DNA of 39,661 bases from Duncaniella sp. (GCA_029060405.1 JAIDUB010000120.1:1-39661); one strand, 5' to 3'; shown: positions 25,351-33,716, numbered from the stretch's first letter. A program made the numbers and translations. Notes: generated by a model from the letters alone, not told the origin.

Positions 25351-26034
25351 TCAGTTAATCCCCGCGGATATTATAGCGATTTCTATCTTATCGTCGGGAA
25401 GAGAATTTGCGAAATATACTCCCCATGCCACATCGGTGTGGGGAAATTTGGCTATATAATCGGTTATGGCCGGGATTTCATTCATCCTCAGCGGCGTCGG
25501 TGAATCACGATTCATATATAAAACCATAATGAACCTTACAGTACTCATGACGTTGCCTAATTTTTTATCAGCATCCTCTATTGCTTTTTTTACGCGGCCT
25601 ACCCCTCCGGCTGAAGCCTTGGAAATATAGAAGCGGGAAGAAATCGACATAACGCTCCACAGGTCATGGTAATCAAGATTCACTAATGGCGAATCAATTA
25701 TTACTGACATAAGGATGCCGGCTGTTTCCGCAAATTCTTCAAGAGGCTTTACCGTGTAGGAATTTACAATTTTTTCGGGGTTATCCATTACTTCCGAAAC
25801 TACAGCGAGGGTTAAAACATCGGATTCGAGAAAGCGCCGGGCGATAGTTTTGAACTCTTCCGTGGCTTTTTCGGCCATTAGTATTACCATCCTGTCGTCA
25901 GGTCGGGGAGTAATGTCGTTACTGTGTTCAGCAAGAGTGACTTCAGTGGCAACGAGTGATTTTTCTTTCAATGTTTTTACGGCGTCTTTTGTAGCTGAGC
26001 CGATGCCGATAATACGAAAGTATACAGGTTCCAT
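25351..26034 (-). CDS. Small FtsZ/tubulin-fold protein without the GTP-binding loop
   Basis: A 227-aa protein from the ATG at 26034. Longer starts at 26073 and 26082 lie on or above the promoter, so they are rejected. By eye it follows FtsZ order: FRIIGIGSATKDAVKTL for the first strand and loop, then DRMVILMAEKATEEF and DVLTLAVVSE where FtsZ has its GGGTGTG tubulin signature, here absent (EKATEE). NLDYHDLWSVM, a central helix ending VGRVKKAIEDA, LRMNEIPAITDYI and the final IEIAIISAG match the FtsZ C-terminal domain. It is much shorter than FtsZ (about 400 aa) and has no C-terminal tail. GTP binding and polymerisation are unlikely. A role linked to division or as a pseudo-GTPase regulator is inference. 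Confidence 0.7.
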   Translation of the reverse strand: MEPVYFRIIGIGSATKDAVKTLKEKSLVATEVTLAEHSNDITPRPDDRMVILMAEKATEEFKTIARRFLESDVLTLAVVSEVMDNPEKIVNSYTVKPLEEFAETAGILMSVIIDSPLVNLDYHDLWSVMSISSRFYISKASAGGVGRVKKAIEDADKKLGNVMSTVRFIMVLYMNRDSPTPLRMNEIPAITDYIAKFPHTDVAWGVYFANSLPDDKIEIAIISAGIN

Positions 26035-26057
26035 ATATATTTGATTGAGATTTTCTG

Positions 26058-26065
26058 CAAAATTA
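26058..26065 (-). promoter_or_regulatory. -7 box of the FtsZ-like gene (TAATTTTG)
   Basis: The minus strand reads TAATTTTG, an exact TAnnTTTG. Transcription would begin about 26050, 15 nt before the ATG at 26034; this decides the start codon. The -33 box is weak. Confidence 0.6.
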
Positions 26066-26149
26066 GTTGCCATGTGTCGCATTTTGCGATACAGCTCTTA
26101 TATTTTCCAAAAATGGAATTTTTTTACTCTCTCCTTATTTTTTTATGTT

Positions 26150-26184
26150 GTATTGAAAAATGATACATCCTAATAATAATTTTG
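26150..26184 (+). promoter_or_regulatory. Dyad-plus-promoter element, copy 1
   Basis: GTATT (26150-26154), 7 nt, GATAC (26162-26166), 10 nt, TAATTTTG (26177-26184). It matches copy 2 before the AAA+ ATPase gene at 24 of 28 positions from AAATGATACA to TTTTGC. It faces right towards the 3' end of the WYL gene, so any transcript would be short or antisense to that gene. Confidence 0.5.
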
Positions 26185-26295
26185 CTGAAAATTATGAGTC
26201 CCTGACATGAATATGATATTTGCGTACAGGTACTTACTTCTACGACAAAAAAATTCTTATTACATACTATAAAAACACACGATGTAATTAAGAAA

Positions 26296-26327
26296 CGGCT
26301 TCGGTGACGAAGAGATCACCGAAGCCG
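26296..26327 (-). terminator. Terminator of the WYL regulator gene
   Basis: CGGCTTCGGTGA (26296-26307) pairs perfectly with TCACCGAAGCCG (26316-26327) over an 8-nt loop. On the minus strand it is followed by TTTCTTAATT. Confidence 0.75.
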
Positions 26328-26342
26328 ATGTTATGTAATTAC

Positions 26343-27368
26343 TCAATCATCGGCATAGTGCGCGGCGGCGCGGGTGACGTTTTCGGCTATGCGGGCGCGG
26401 AGTGCGGGAGGGGCTATGACTTCCACATGTCCGCCAAATCCAAGTATCAGTCGCTCAAGTTCGTTGTTGAGCACAACTTTGAGCGACAGCTGTATGCTGC
26501 CGTCGCGAAATCGCTGCTCCACTTTCTGTGAACGGTGAAACGGTTTTGATTCCACGTATGGTGCCTGATCACTGTCTACTTTGATCACCACACGGCGCGG
26601 GCGGTCATGGATGGTTTTGGTGACGCCGATGGTGTCGTCAAAGAAATGCCCGGGATCAAAGTCGACACATTGCTTGAATGGATGTGTGCGGTCAATTTCC
26701 ACATTCAATATGCGGTCGAGGGCAAAGATGTTGACCTGCGGGTTGTGGTTGGACGCTTTCTCGCATATGAGAAACCACCGGTTGCGGTATTCCTTGAGCA
26801 GATAGGGATATACTACGATGCTGTCGGCCTGCCGGGCCTTGAATGAGCGATATTCGATGCACAGGGTCTGCTGCTTCTTGACGGCGTCGTATATTATACC
26901 TATGTATTGCGCTCCTCGATATCCCGGCACATATTCCATATCCATGGCCGGGGTCGACGTACCCGTGTGGCGTGAAATCTGCTCGTTGAGCTTGCTTATC
27001 GTGTCGATCGACGATGCAAGCTGTGGGAAGCCCTGCAGCTGGCGGAGTATGTCGAGGGCGGAGTTGAGTGCATCAAGGCCCTCGTCGTTGAGCGGAAGAT
27101 GAGTGATGCTGTAGTCTGGATCTTCGTATTCGTAATACTTGTTGTCGCGCACCACGATTGGAGCATTGTAGCCGAGGCGGTCGCTGCGCATCAGTGCGAG
27201 GTCGTTTTGAAACGTGCGCCGGCTCACGGGATTGATTCTGCCCTCGTATTCAGCCAATGCATCGGTACAGGCGTCGATGAGGTCGTTGATAGTCCAGCGG
27301 CGGTAGCGGTTTTGCAGGCAGCGGTCGATCGTGGAAATGCGTATGAGGGTGGAGCGGTTAAGGGGCAT
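26343..27368 (-). CDS. WYL-domain transcriptional regulator
   Basis: A 341-aa protein from the ATG at 27368 (MPLNRSTLIRIS); the longer form from 27416 crosses the likely promoter. A winged helix-turn-helix DNA-binding region occupies about residues 1-85 (RISTIDRCLQN, then VSRRTFQNDLALM). A WYL domain follows in the middle (ICIEYRS-like CIEYRSFKA, VYPYLLKEYRNRWFLIC) and a WCX-like end (GFGGHVEVIAP). WYL domains sense nucleic acids or nucleotides and often control DNA-damage or defence genes. It is divergent from rtcB-prfH with a 95-bp gap, and so is the obvious candidate regulator of that locus, in place of the RtcR of enterobacteria. Confidence 0.9.
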   Translation of the reverse strand: MPLNRSTLIRISTIDRCLQNRYRRWTINDLIDACTDALAEYEGRINPVSRRTFQNDLALMRSDRLGYNAPIVVRDNKYYEYEDPDYSITHLPLNDEGLDALNSALDILRQLQGFPQLASSIDTISKLNEQISRHTGTSTPAMDMEYVPGYRGAQYIGIIYDAVKKQQTLCIEYRSFKARQADSIVVYPYLLKEYRNRWFLICEKASNHNPQVNIFALDRILNVEIDRTHPFKQCVDFDPGHFFDDTIGVTKTIHDRPRRVVIKVDSDQAPYVESKPFHRSQKVEQRFRDGSIQLSLKVVLNNELERLILGFGGHVEVIAPPALRARIAENVTRAAAHYADD

Positions 27369-27403
27369 GACAGAAAAAATTTTTGTAAAACTATAAAAAT
27401 TTT

Positions 27404-27421
27404 CGCAGCTGCGCAAATATG
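27404..27421 (-). promoter_or_regulatory. WYL-gene -7 box with adjoining palindrome
   Basis: The minus strand reads CATATTTG (27421-27414), one mismatch from TAnnTTTG. The perfect palindrome CGCAGCTGCG (27404-27413) directly follows, covering the expected start site. It is well placed as an operator for autoregulation. GAAATTTG at 27438-27445 is a one-mismatch -7 box for the divergent rtcB gene. Confidence 0.45.
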
Positions 27422-27463
27422 CTGCGCACCCACATATGAAATTTGCATAAAAATTCTTAATCT

Positions 27464-28663
27464 ATGATATTAAAAGGTAAGACCGCGACGGTCGAGATTT
27501 TCACGGATAATATTGAAGAGGCTGCTATGGAGTGGATCAGAGATCTATGCGATCATCCCGCGATGGAAGGGGTGAGGGTGGTACAGATGCCTGATGTGCA
27601 CGCGGGAAGCGGATGTAATGTGGGCACGGCCTACGGTATAAGTGCATACGTAAATCCCGATCATGTAGGTGGGGATATCGGTTGCACGGTTTCCATGCAC
27701 AGGCTTTCGGCTACGGTGAATCCTGAAGATTTCGCGCTGCTCGACCACCGCATACGCGAGTGCATACCGATGGGCGCTGAGATATGCGACGTAAACCGAC
27801 TTAACGAGAAAGAACTGTTCAGGTTTCTTGAGTCGCAGTACAGGAGGGCGCGCTCGGCATCACCCGGGCTCGTTGACGAGTTGCCGCGTATCGACGCCCG
27901 CTTCATCTCTGATTTCTGCCGACGCATAAAGCTGAACGAAGGTATCTTCTACAAGAGTCTCGGTTCGCTCGGAGGTGGCAACCATTTTATAGAATACGGC
28001 GAGGATTTATCGGCCGGTCATGGATGGCTGTCGATCCACTGCGGCTCGCGCAGCGTTGGAGCGAAGGTTGCCGCTTACTGGCACAGGATCGCGCAGAATC
28101 CACGCAGGGCGGAGTATATGGGTTACCTATGGGGTGAATCGATGCGCGGTTATCTCTCCGACATGGTTATAGCCCGGGCTTACGCTCTTTATAACCATCA
28201 TGTAATCCGCGACCGTATCTTTGCCGTGCTCCGTAAACTTTGCAAGGCAAAATGCATCGAATCCATCTTTACGACCCACAATTATATATCGCTCGACGGT
28301 GAGATGCCGGTGCTTCGCAAGGGTGCAATCGACGCATCGGCGGGAGTCAAGGTCGTGATTCCGCTGAACATGCGCGACGGCATAGCCATATGCATGGGAA
28401 AGGGAAACGGACAATGGCTCTCGACTGCTCCCCACGGAGCCGGACGGCAGATGAGCCGCAGTCAGGCGAGAAAACTCATCTCCATCGATGCATTCAGGGA
28501 CAGTATGACCGGAATATTTTCTACATCGGTAGATGAAGGTACCATCGACGAGTCGCCTATGGCTTATAAGGATTCTGCCGGAATATTGCGTCAGATAGCC
28601 CCTACGGCAGAGCTGTTGACTATAGTAAAACCGAAATTAAACATCAAGCATTCAGTAAAATGA
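27464..28663 (+). CDS. rtcB: RtcB-type RNA ligase (RtcB2 branch by context)
   Basis: A 399-aa RNA-splicing ligase joining 2',3'-cyclic-phosphate or 3'-phosphate ends to 5'-OH ends, using GTP and Mn2+. Metal-site and catalytic motifs are visible: [13 protein letters not shown] (about residues 42-54), GGDIGCTV (about 69-76), [10 protein letters not shown] (about 167-176), HCGSRSVG (about 192-199), and [12 protein letters not shown] near residue 326, containing the histidine that takes the guanylate. Its stop overlaps the start of prfH by 4 nt (ATGA). RtcB-PrfH pairs are known as a module that frees and repairs ribosomes cut in the 16S decoding centre, as by colicin E3-type toxins. The short length fits that branch. 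Confidence 0.93.
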   Translation: MILKGKTATVEIFTDNIEEAAMEWIRDLCDHPAMEGVRVVQMPDVHAGSGCNVGTAYGISAYVNPDHVGGDIGCTVSMHRLSATVNPEDFALLDHRIRECIPMGAEICDVNRLNEKELFRFLESQYRRARSASPGLVDELPRIDARFISDFCRRIKLNEGIFYKSLGSLGGGNHFIEYGEDLSAGHGWLSIHCGSRSVGAKVAAYWHRIAQNPRRAEYMGYLWGESMRGYLSDMVIARAYALYNHHVIRDRIFAVLRKLCKAKCIESIFTTHNYISLDGEMPVLRKGAIDASAGVKVVIPLNMRDGIAICMGKGNGQWLSTAPHGAGRQMSRSQARKLISIDAFRDSMTGIFSTSVDEGTIDESPMAYKDSAGILRQIAPTAELLTIVKPKLNIKHSVK

Positions 28664-29265
28664 AAAAATACGTCAGGATCACAGCCGGCCGCGGACCGGT
28701 GGAATGTGCAAGGGTGGTGACGCTCGTGGCCCGTGAATTGCTTAAGGCAGTTCCCGAGCTGACACTGAGCGACAGCGAGCCTCATAACAGTGAGGCCGGT
28801 TGCTATATGTCAATGACATTTTCCACTGACAGGGAGTTGCCGCGTGAAGTCATCGAGGAGTGGCAGGGGACGATACTGTGGCGTTCGACCGTCAATCCTT
28901 ACCGCCCAGCTCACCGACGCAGCAACTGGTTTGTAGGTGTAAGATTTTTCGACGGGCTTGAATTGCCCGAGGTGAATGAGGCCGATATCAGATATGAAAC
29001 TTCGAGGTCGGGAGGAAAGGGTGGTCAGAATGTCAATAAGGTGGAGACCGCCGTGAGGGCCGTGCATGTCCCCACCGGTATATCCGCGCGATGTTCTGAC
29101 GAGCGGTCGCAGTCGCAGAATAAAGTTCTTGCGCGTGAGCGGCTTCTGCTCAAACTCCGTGAGGTCAATGATACCCTGATTGCCGAGGAGCGGTCACGGC
29201 AGTGGAGCTGTCATGACTCTCTCGAAAGGGGTAATCCGGTAAAAAAATTCACAGGGAAATTATAA
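28660..29265 (+). CDS. prfH: Peptide chain release factor H (PrfH)
   Basis: A 201-aa class I release-factor relative. The peptidyl-tRNA hydrolysis motif GGQ is present in [14 protein letters not shown] (about residues 123-136), and the C-terminus is basic ([13 protein letters not shown]) as in ribosome-rescue factors. It has no codon-reading domain 2 of RF1/RF2. The N-terminal part ([15 protein letters not shown]) is the RF-H-specific region. It would release the peptide from ribosomes whose 16S RNA has been cut, after which RtcB seals the RNA. The 4-nt overlap with rtcB implies coupled translation. There is no sign of truncation. Confidence 0.92.
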   Translation: MKKYVRITAGRGPVECARVVTLVARELLKAVPELTLSDSEPHNSEAGCYMSMTFSTDRELPREVIEEWQGTILWRSTVNPYRPAHRRSNWFVGVRFFDGLELPEVNEADIRYETSRSGGKGGQNVNKVETAVRAVHVPTGISARCSDERSQSQNKVLARERLLLKLREVNDTLIAEERSRQWSCHDSLERGNPVKKFTGKL

Positions 29266-29279
29266 TTTTTTTGTAACGT

Positions 29280-29314
29280 GTATCGGCAAATGATACACCT
29301 TGATGATAATTTTG
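29280..29314 (+). promoter_or_regulatory. Dyad-plus-promoter element, copy 2, before the AAA+ gene
   Basis: GTATC (29280-29284) and GATAC (29292-29296) form a perfect inverted repeat with a 7-nt spacer. TAATTTTG (29307-29314) follows after 10 nt. The dyad sits over the -33 region and would compete with RNA polymerase if bound. The start codon is at 29347. Confidence 0.6.
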
Positions 29315-29346
29315 CAACGTAATCAATAATTAAAGCGATAGTCGAT

Positions 29347-31044
29347 ATGAGAAAGCTCGAAATTACAAAGGAAAAGAAAAGCGAAAACAAAAAGATCAAG
29401 GAAAACGCACAGTTGACCCGTCCGAAAAGCATACTCGAAGCATTCGAGTACATAGTGGAGCTTGCCGAGAACTCCAATCTCGATGCCGACTTTTTCATGA
29501 AAGCCGACATGCAGATCAAGTATGCATCGCGTAAGCTCAAGCTTACTCCCATGCAGGTAGTGCTGCTTGCCATATTCGTCGACCGCAGCGAGGATCGTCG
29601 CATCATGATGTCGGAGATGGCAAGTTATACCGGCTGCCGCACAACCAAGTTTCTCCGGCTCGCCAATGATATTGACCGTCTCGAAGCCCTGCGCTACATC
29701 CGTGCTTCACGCAGCCGCGACTCGCTGAGTTTCCGCGTTCCCGCGCCGGTACTTGCGTCGCTCCGTAAAAATCAGCCCTATGTTCACGTAGAGGTGCCTG
29801 TACTCGATCTCCACGGATTCTTTGACCGATTCAAAAAATACATGGAGGAGATGAATAACGACGAGCTGACCTACGACAGATTAAAGGAGCAGACATTTGA
29901 GATCCTTGGCCAAATCAAGGATTCGGCATTCGTCCGCGGGCTGTCGCGTTTCGATCTCGCCGATAGCGACAAACTGCTCTTTATCTTCATGGCCCATCTG
30001 TTTGTAGATGACAATGATGACAATATCAGATTCAGTGATATCGAGGATCTTTATGACGATGATGAGCTTCCGGGATGGCAGCGCTCCGAACTGCGCACAC
30101 ACTCGTCAGATCTTTTTGAGTTCAAGCTTATCGAGAATGTCAACGAGGACGGCATGGCGCGCTCCGACGCTTTCAAGCTCACCGACTTCGCCAAGGAGGA
30201 ACTTCTGGGGGAACTGAATCTGTCCACCTCGGCAAAGTCAGACAAGGGGCTTATCAAGGCCGATACTCTTGCCGCGAAGAAGCTGATTTACAACGCGGCC
30301 GAAGCGGAGCTGATTGACGAACTCACGTCGATTCTCTCGGCCGACCGCTTTGCCGAGGTGCAGAAGCGCCTCGAGAAGGCCGGAATGCGCAAAGGATTCT
30401 GCTGTATATTTTACGGCGCTCCCGGCACGGGTAAGACCGAAACCGTGTATCAGCTCGCCCGTCTTACCGGCCGCGATATAATGCGCGTCGACGTCGACAA
30501 GATCAAGAGCTGCTGGGTGGGCGAGAGCGAGAAAAACATCAAGTCGCTTTTCGACCGCTACCGTAATATCTGCCGCAGCCGGGAGCTTGCGCCCATATTG
30601 CTTTTCAACGAGGCCGATGCCGTGCTGGGCGTGCGCATGGAGGGTGCGTCGAGAGCTGTCGACAAGATGGAAAATTCCATCCAGAACATTATACTTCAGG
30701 AGATGGAAGCTCTCGATGGTATCATGATAGCCACCACCAATCTCACCACCAATCTTGATAAAGCTTTCGAGCGCCGCTTCCTCTACAAGATACGTTTCGA
30801 CAAGCCCGCGGTCGAGTCTCGTGCCCATATATGGCAGACGATGCTCCCCGGACTCACCGATACCGATGCCGCCACGCTTGCAAAGCGCTTCGATCTCTCG
30901 GGCGGTGAAATCGAGAATATCGCCCGCAAGCATTCGGTCAACGCTATCCTTTCGGGTAAGGAAGATATCGATATCGAAGATCTTATAGACTGCTGCCTGA
31001 ATGAGCGTCTCAGCAACACTTCACGCGGTCGCATAGGATTCTGA
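29347..31044 (+). CDS. AAA+ ATPase of the RNA-repair locus
   Basis: A 565-aa protein. The N-terminal 330 residues are helical and highly charged, with a winged-helix-like part near 65-130 and no match I can name. The C-terminal AAA+ module has Walker A YGAPGTGKTE (about residues 355-364), Walker B ILLFNEADAV (about 416-425; Asn where Asp is usual, which I believe is common in this subfamily), sensor 1 ATTNLTTNLD and the arginine finger ERRFLYKIRF. It is a probable unfoldase or remodeller. It lies 81 nt after prfH with its own promoter and dyad. Its place beside rtcB-prfH suggests it remodels damaged ribosomes or tRNA-protein complexes; that is inference. Confidence 0.88.
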   Translation: MRKLEITKEKKSENKKIKENAQLTRPKSILEAFEYIVELAENSNLDADFFMKADMQIKYASRKLKLTPMQVVLLAIFVDRSEDRRIMMSEMASYTGCRTTKFLRLANDIDRLEALRYIRASRSRDSLSFRVPAPVLASLRKNQPYVHVEVPVLDLHGFFDRFKKYMEEMNNDELTYDRLKEQTFEILGQIKDSAFVRGLSRFDLADSDKLLFIFMAHLFVDDNDDNIRFSDIEDLYDDDELPGWQRSELRTHSSDLFEFKLIENVNEDGMARSDAFKLTDFAKEELLGELNLSTSAKSDKGLIKADTLAAKKLIYNAAEAELIDELTSILSADRFAEVQKRLEKAGMRKGFCCIFYGAPGTGKTETVYQLARLTGRDIMRVDVDKIKSCWVGESEKNIKSLFDRYRNICRSRELAPILLFNEADAVLGVRMEGASRAVDKMENSIQNIILQEMEALDGIMIATTNLTTNLDKAFERRFLYKIRFDKPAVESRAHIWQTMLPGLTDTDAATLAKRFDLSGGEIENIARKHSVNAILSGKEDIDIEDLIDCCLNERLSNTSRGRIGF

Positions 31045-31070
31045 AAAACACACTAAATACTGACATGGAA

Positions 31071-31110
31071 AGCCGCCGGATAACTGAATGAAAGCAGTTA
31101 GCCGGCGGCT
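31071..31110. terminator. Hairpin between convergent genes
   Basis: AGCCGCCGG (31071-31079) with TAACTG (31081-31086) pairs with CAGTTA (31095-31100) and CCGGCGGCT (31102-31110). The stem is long and GC-rich, but neither side has a strong T-tract. It lies between the stop codons of the AAA+ gene and the leftward hydrolase. Confidence 0.6.
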
Positions 31111-31132
31111 GCCATATAAGAACAAGAGAAGG

Positions 31133-32206
31133 TTACTTCAGGTATTCGCGGAAAAATTTCTCTATGGTGTCAAAAGGTATTTTGTCTTTTTGGTCATAGA
31201 GGTCAGTGTGGCTTGCGCCCGGTACCACAACGAAAAGCTTGCTGTTTTCTTTCCCCGGAGTTACGGTGAGTTTTTTATAGGCGTCGCTGCCGAAGTAGAA
31301 TGAATGAGCTTTCTCGCCGTGAACTATCATCACGGCATTTTCGATTTCGCCGGCACGGCTCATGAGGGGGAAATTTATCCACGGGATAGCCGACGTCACG
31401 TTGCGGCCGCCGTTGGAATTGAGCGAGCGTGGATGATAACCTCTTGATGTCTTGTAGTAGTCGTAATAGTCGCGGAGAAATTTGGGAGCGTCGTCAGGGA
31501 GAGTATCGGGTACTCCGCCGGCGAGAGCCGGGGTGCCGGTGCGGAAATCTTCGGTGCGCTGAGCAGCCAGTTGGCGGCGTCCGGAGTTGCGGGCGTCGGC
31601 ACTATCTTCGGCGTCGAAATATCCGTTGGAAGTCACCCGGCTCATGTCATACATGGTCGAGGCGACAGTGGCCTTGATGCGCGGGTCTGATGCAGCTGCG
31701 TTTATCGCTATGCCACCCCATCCGCATATGCCGAGTATACCCACGGCTTCGGGATGGACCATAGGATTCGTGACCAGATAGTCGACCGCCGCGCTGAAAT
31801 CCTCGGTATTGATGTCAGGTGAAGTCATGTAGCGTGGCTGACCGCCGCTCTCTCCGGTAAACGAAGGGTCAAACGCGAGAGTGATGAACCCCATTTCAGC
31901 GAGTTCCTGCGCGTATAATCCGGCAGCCTGCTCCTTCACCGCGCCAAAAGGTCCGCACACCGCGATGGCAGGTAGCTGACCTGTCATGTTCTTGGGAATG
32001 TAAAGATCAGCTGCGAGAGTTATGCCGTAGCGGTTGGGAAATGTCACTTTCCTGTGTTCTGCTTTATCGCTTTCCGGAAATGTCTTGTCCCATTTGTCGG
32101 TAAGATTCAGTTGTTCCATAGCTGAGAAGTTTTGAGTATTTGTTTCTTTAGCACCGGTCATTATGAAAAATGCCGAGAGCACTGTTAAAGTAAGAATTCT
32201 TTTCAT
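31133..32206 (-). CDS. Secreted alpha/beta hydrolase with a cysteine nucleophile
   Basis: A 357-aa protein from the ATG at 32206. The same frame is open for a further 250 nt, but that part lies inside the acetyltransferase gene; the chosen start overlaps its stop by 4 nt and opens with a signal peptide (MKRILTLTVLSAFFIMTGA). The nucleophile elbow is GICGWGG, with Cys where most hydrolases have Ser, as in dienelactone hydrolases. GASHTDLYD carries the histidine. The lid region (about residues 165-245) is large. Substrate is unknown. It is third in a leftward operon with a decarboxylase-cupin protein and an acetyltransferase. Confidence 0.85.
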   Translation of the reverse strand: MKRILTLTVLSAFFIMTGAKETNTQNFSAMEQLNLTDKWDKTFPESDKAEHRKVTFPNRYGITLAADLYIPKNMTGQLPAIAVCGPFGAVKEQAAGLYAQELAEMGFITLAFDPSFTGESGGQPRYMTSPDINTEDFSAAVDYLVTNPMVHPEAVGILGICGWGGIAINAAASDPRIKATVASTMYDMSRVTSNGYFDAEDSADARNSGRRQLAAQRTEDFRTGTPALAGGVPDTLPDDAPKFLRDYYDYYKTSRGYHPRSLNSNGGRNVTSAIPWINFPLMSRAGEIENAVMIVHGEKAHSFYFGSDAYKKLTVTPGKENSKLFVVVPGASHTDLYDQKDKIPFDTIEKFFREYLK

Positions 32207-32772
32207 GATTCGATGTCCTTGATTTTCCTTGCCGGAATACCTCCCGCTATGGTGCAAGCCTCTACATCGCGGCTCACTACCGCTCCGGCAGCTATTATGG
32301 CACCGTCGCCTATAGTGACACCGGGAAGTATGGTGACGTTGGCTCCTATCCACACCCGGTCGCCTATACTTACCCTTTTGCACACCATATCGCCGCGACG
32401 GTAGGGCGATTTGGAATGATTTACGGTGCAGATCGTGCAGTTGTGACCTATCAGGCAATCATCGCCTATCGTGATACCGCCCCAGTCCTGAAACGAGCAG
32501 CCCATGTTGATAAACGTGCGCTTGCCTATCGAGGTATTGAGTCCGCAATCAGTGTAAAATGGCGGAAAGAGCCCGAATCCGTCATCAAGGGGCTGACCGA
32601 TGAGCTCCGACATCAGTTGGCGGAGGTCATCGGGTGAGTGGTATGCACTGTTGATTTCGGTGGTGAGTCGCAGTGCCCGCTGGCTGAGTCCGTGCATGTG
32701 CTGATGCTCAGCGCTCCCGGCGACAATAAGATTGCCCTCGGCCGCGAAATTCAGAAATTCCGTTTCAGTCAT
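32203..32772 (-). CDS. Hexapeptide-repeat sugar O-acetyltransferase (Maa/NodL-like)
   Basis: A 189-aa trimeric left-handed beta-helix acetyltransferase. The N-terminal helix (ALRLTTEINSAYHS) is that of the maltose/galactoside acetyltransferase group. Hexapeptide turns run from about residue 75 to the end (IGDDCLIGHNCTI, then VWIGANVTILPGVTIGDGAIIAAGAVV). The catalytic His is in TVNHSK (about residue 118). It transfers acetyl from acetyl-CoA to a small sugar or similar acceptor in the cytoplasm. It is 10 nt downstream of the decarboxylase-cupin gene. Confidence 0.92.
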   Translation of the reverse strand: MTETEFLNFAAEGNLIVAGSAEHQHMHGLSQRALRLTTEINSAYHSPDDLRQLMSELIGQPLDDGFGLFPPFYTDCGLNTSIGKRTFINMGCSFQDWGGITIGDDCLIGHNCTICTVNHSKSPYRRGDMVCKRVSIGDRVWIGANVTILPGVTIGDGAIIAAGAVVSRDVEACTIAGGIPARKIKDIES

Positions 32773-32782
32773 CGCCTGATTA

Positions 32783-33601
32783 TTACTTGAGTTTGCCGTA
32801 TTCCTCGTCGGTCACCGGTTCGAGCCATACATTTTCAGTTCCCTCACCGGGCACCCCGAAGGCGAGATGGGCAAACCATGAGTCTTTGGCAGCTCCGTGC
32901 CAGTGTTTTACATTAGCGGGAATGTTGATTACCGTGCCGGGAAGAATTTCAACCGCCGGCTTGCCTTCTTCCTGATACCATCCACGGCCGGCGACACCTA
33001 CCAGCATCTGTCCGCCGCCTTTCTCAGCCTTGTGGATGTGCCAGTTGTTGCGGCATCCGGGCTCGAAAGTGACGTTTGCAAAAGGTATCTGATCAGTTGC
33101 GATCTGCGCGAGATAGCTGTTGCCAATGAAATATTTGGCATAAGCGGTGTTAGGTTCTCCGATGGGGAAAATCATCGAGCGCGCGAATTGAGCCTTTGCG
33201 TCTTCTCCGGCGATATCGTCGGTCCATACGTCTTTGGCCAGACGGAATGCGGCCCAAGCTTTGGGCCAGCCGGCGTAAAATGCTACGTGAGTGAGGATTT
33301 CGGCTATTTCAGTACGGGTGATTCCGTTCTTTTTCGCTTCCTGAAGATGATATATTAGCGATGTGTCGGTGATGCCTTGCGAGATGAGCGCTGTAATCGT
33401 GACAAGGCTGCGGTCGCGGAGCGAAAGCAGGTCATTGCGGCTCCATACCTCGCCGAAAAGTATATCATCGTTGAGGCGGGCAAATTCGGGAGCGAACTCA
33501 CCGAGCTGCTGGCGACCGGCTGTCTGAACTATTTTCTGTTGTGCCATGATGGATGTAAGTGTTAATAAACTTAGAAGGATTGTGAAAAATATTCGTTTCA
33601 T
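32783..33601 (-). CDS. Exported carboxymuconolactone decarboxylase-cupin fusion
   Basis: A 272-aa protein with a signal peptide ending in IMAQQ (about residue 21). A carboxymuconolactone decarboxylase/AhpD-like helical domain occupies about residues 35-125 (LRDRSLVTITALISQG, EILTHVAFYAGWPKAW). A cupin domain is at about 165-265 with metal ligands in NNWHIHKAEKGG and NVKHWHGAA. The AhpD CxxC pair is absent, so peroxidase activity is not expected. Such fusions occur with aldo/keto reductases and flavodoxins in gut Bacteroidota, pointing to quinone or electrophile handling, but no substrate is proven. It is the first gene of the leftward operon. Confidence 0.9.
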   Translation of the reverse strand: MKRIFFTILLSLLTLTSIMAQQKIVQTAGRQQLGEFAPEFARLNDDILFGEVWSRNDLLSLRDRSLVTITALISQGITDTSLIYHLQEAKKNGITRTEIAEILTHVAFYAGWPKAWAAFRLAKDVWTDDIAGEDAKAQFARSMIFPIGEPNTAYAKYFIGNSYLAQIATDQIPFANVTFEPGCRNNWHIHKAEKGGGQMLVGVAGRGWYQEEGKPAVEILPGTVINIPANVKHWHGAAKDSWFAHLAFGVPGEGTENVWLEPVTDEEYGKLK

Positions 33602-33623
33602 TTTTATGGTTTTTCTCTGATTG

Positions 33624-33653
33624 CAAATTTACATGTATTTTCCCATATCCAAG
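33624..33653 (-). promoter_or_regulatory. Promoter of the decarboxylase-cupin operon
   Basis: The minus strand has TAAATTTG (33631-33624) as -7 and CTTG (33653-33650) 18 nt upstream as a near -33 box. The start codon follows about 22 nt after the -7 box. Confidence 0.6.
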
Positions 33654-33716
33654 TGATGAAATTTCCTTGTGATTGTACCATTTTCTATGATGGAGGCATT
33701 ATGTAGCCTGAATTGT

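Larger units (their letters stand above)
26035..26342. other. Intergenic region with an orphan rightward promoter element
   Basis: This 308-bp AT-rich stretch holds the FtsZ-like promoter, a GTATT-N7-GATAC dyad followed by TAATTTTG facing right, and the WYL-gene terminator. The only frame after the orphan promoter is about 21 codons (near 26209-26275), too short to support. Confidence 0.45.

Noticed and set aside
30238-30933. 231-codon minus-strand frame opposite the AAA+ gene
   Set aside because: It mirrors the conserved Walker A/B coding region of the plus-strand gene; no family features.
32207-32458. N-terminal extension of the hydrolase frame by about 84 codons
   Set aside because: It lies within the acetyltransferase gene, and its residues are low-complexity and Arg/His/Ser-rich; a signal peptide begins exactly at the 32206 ATG.
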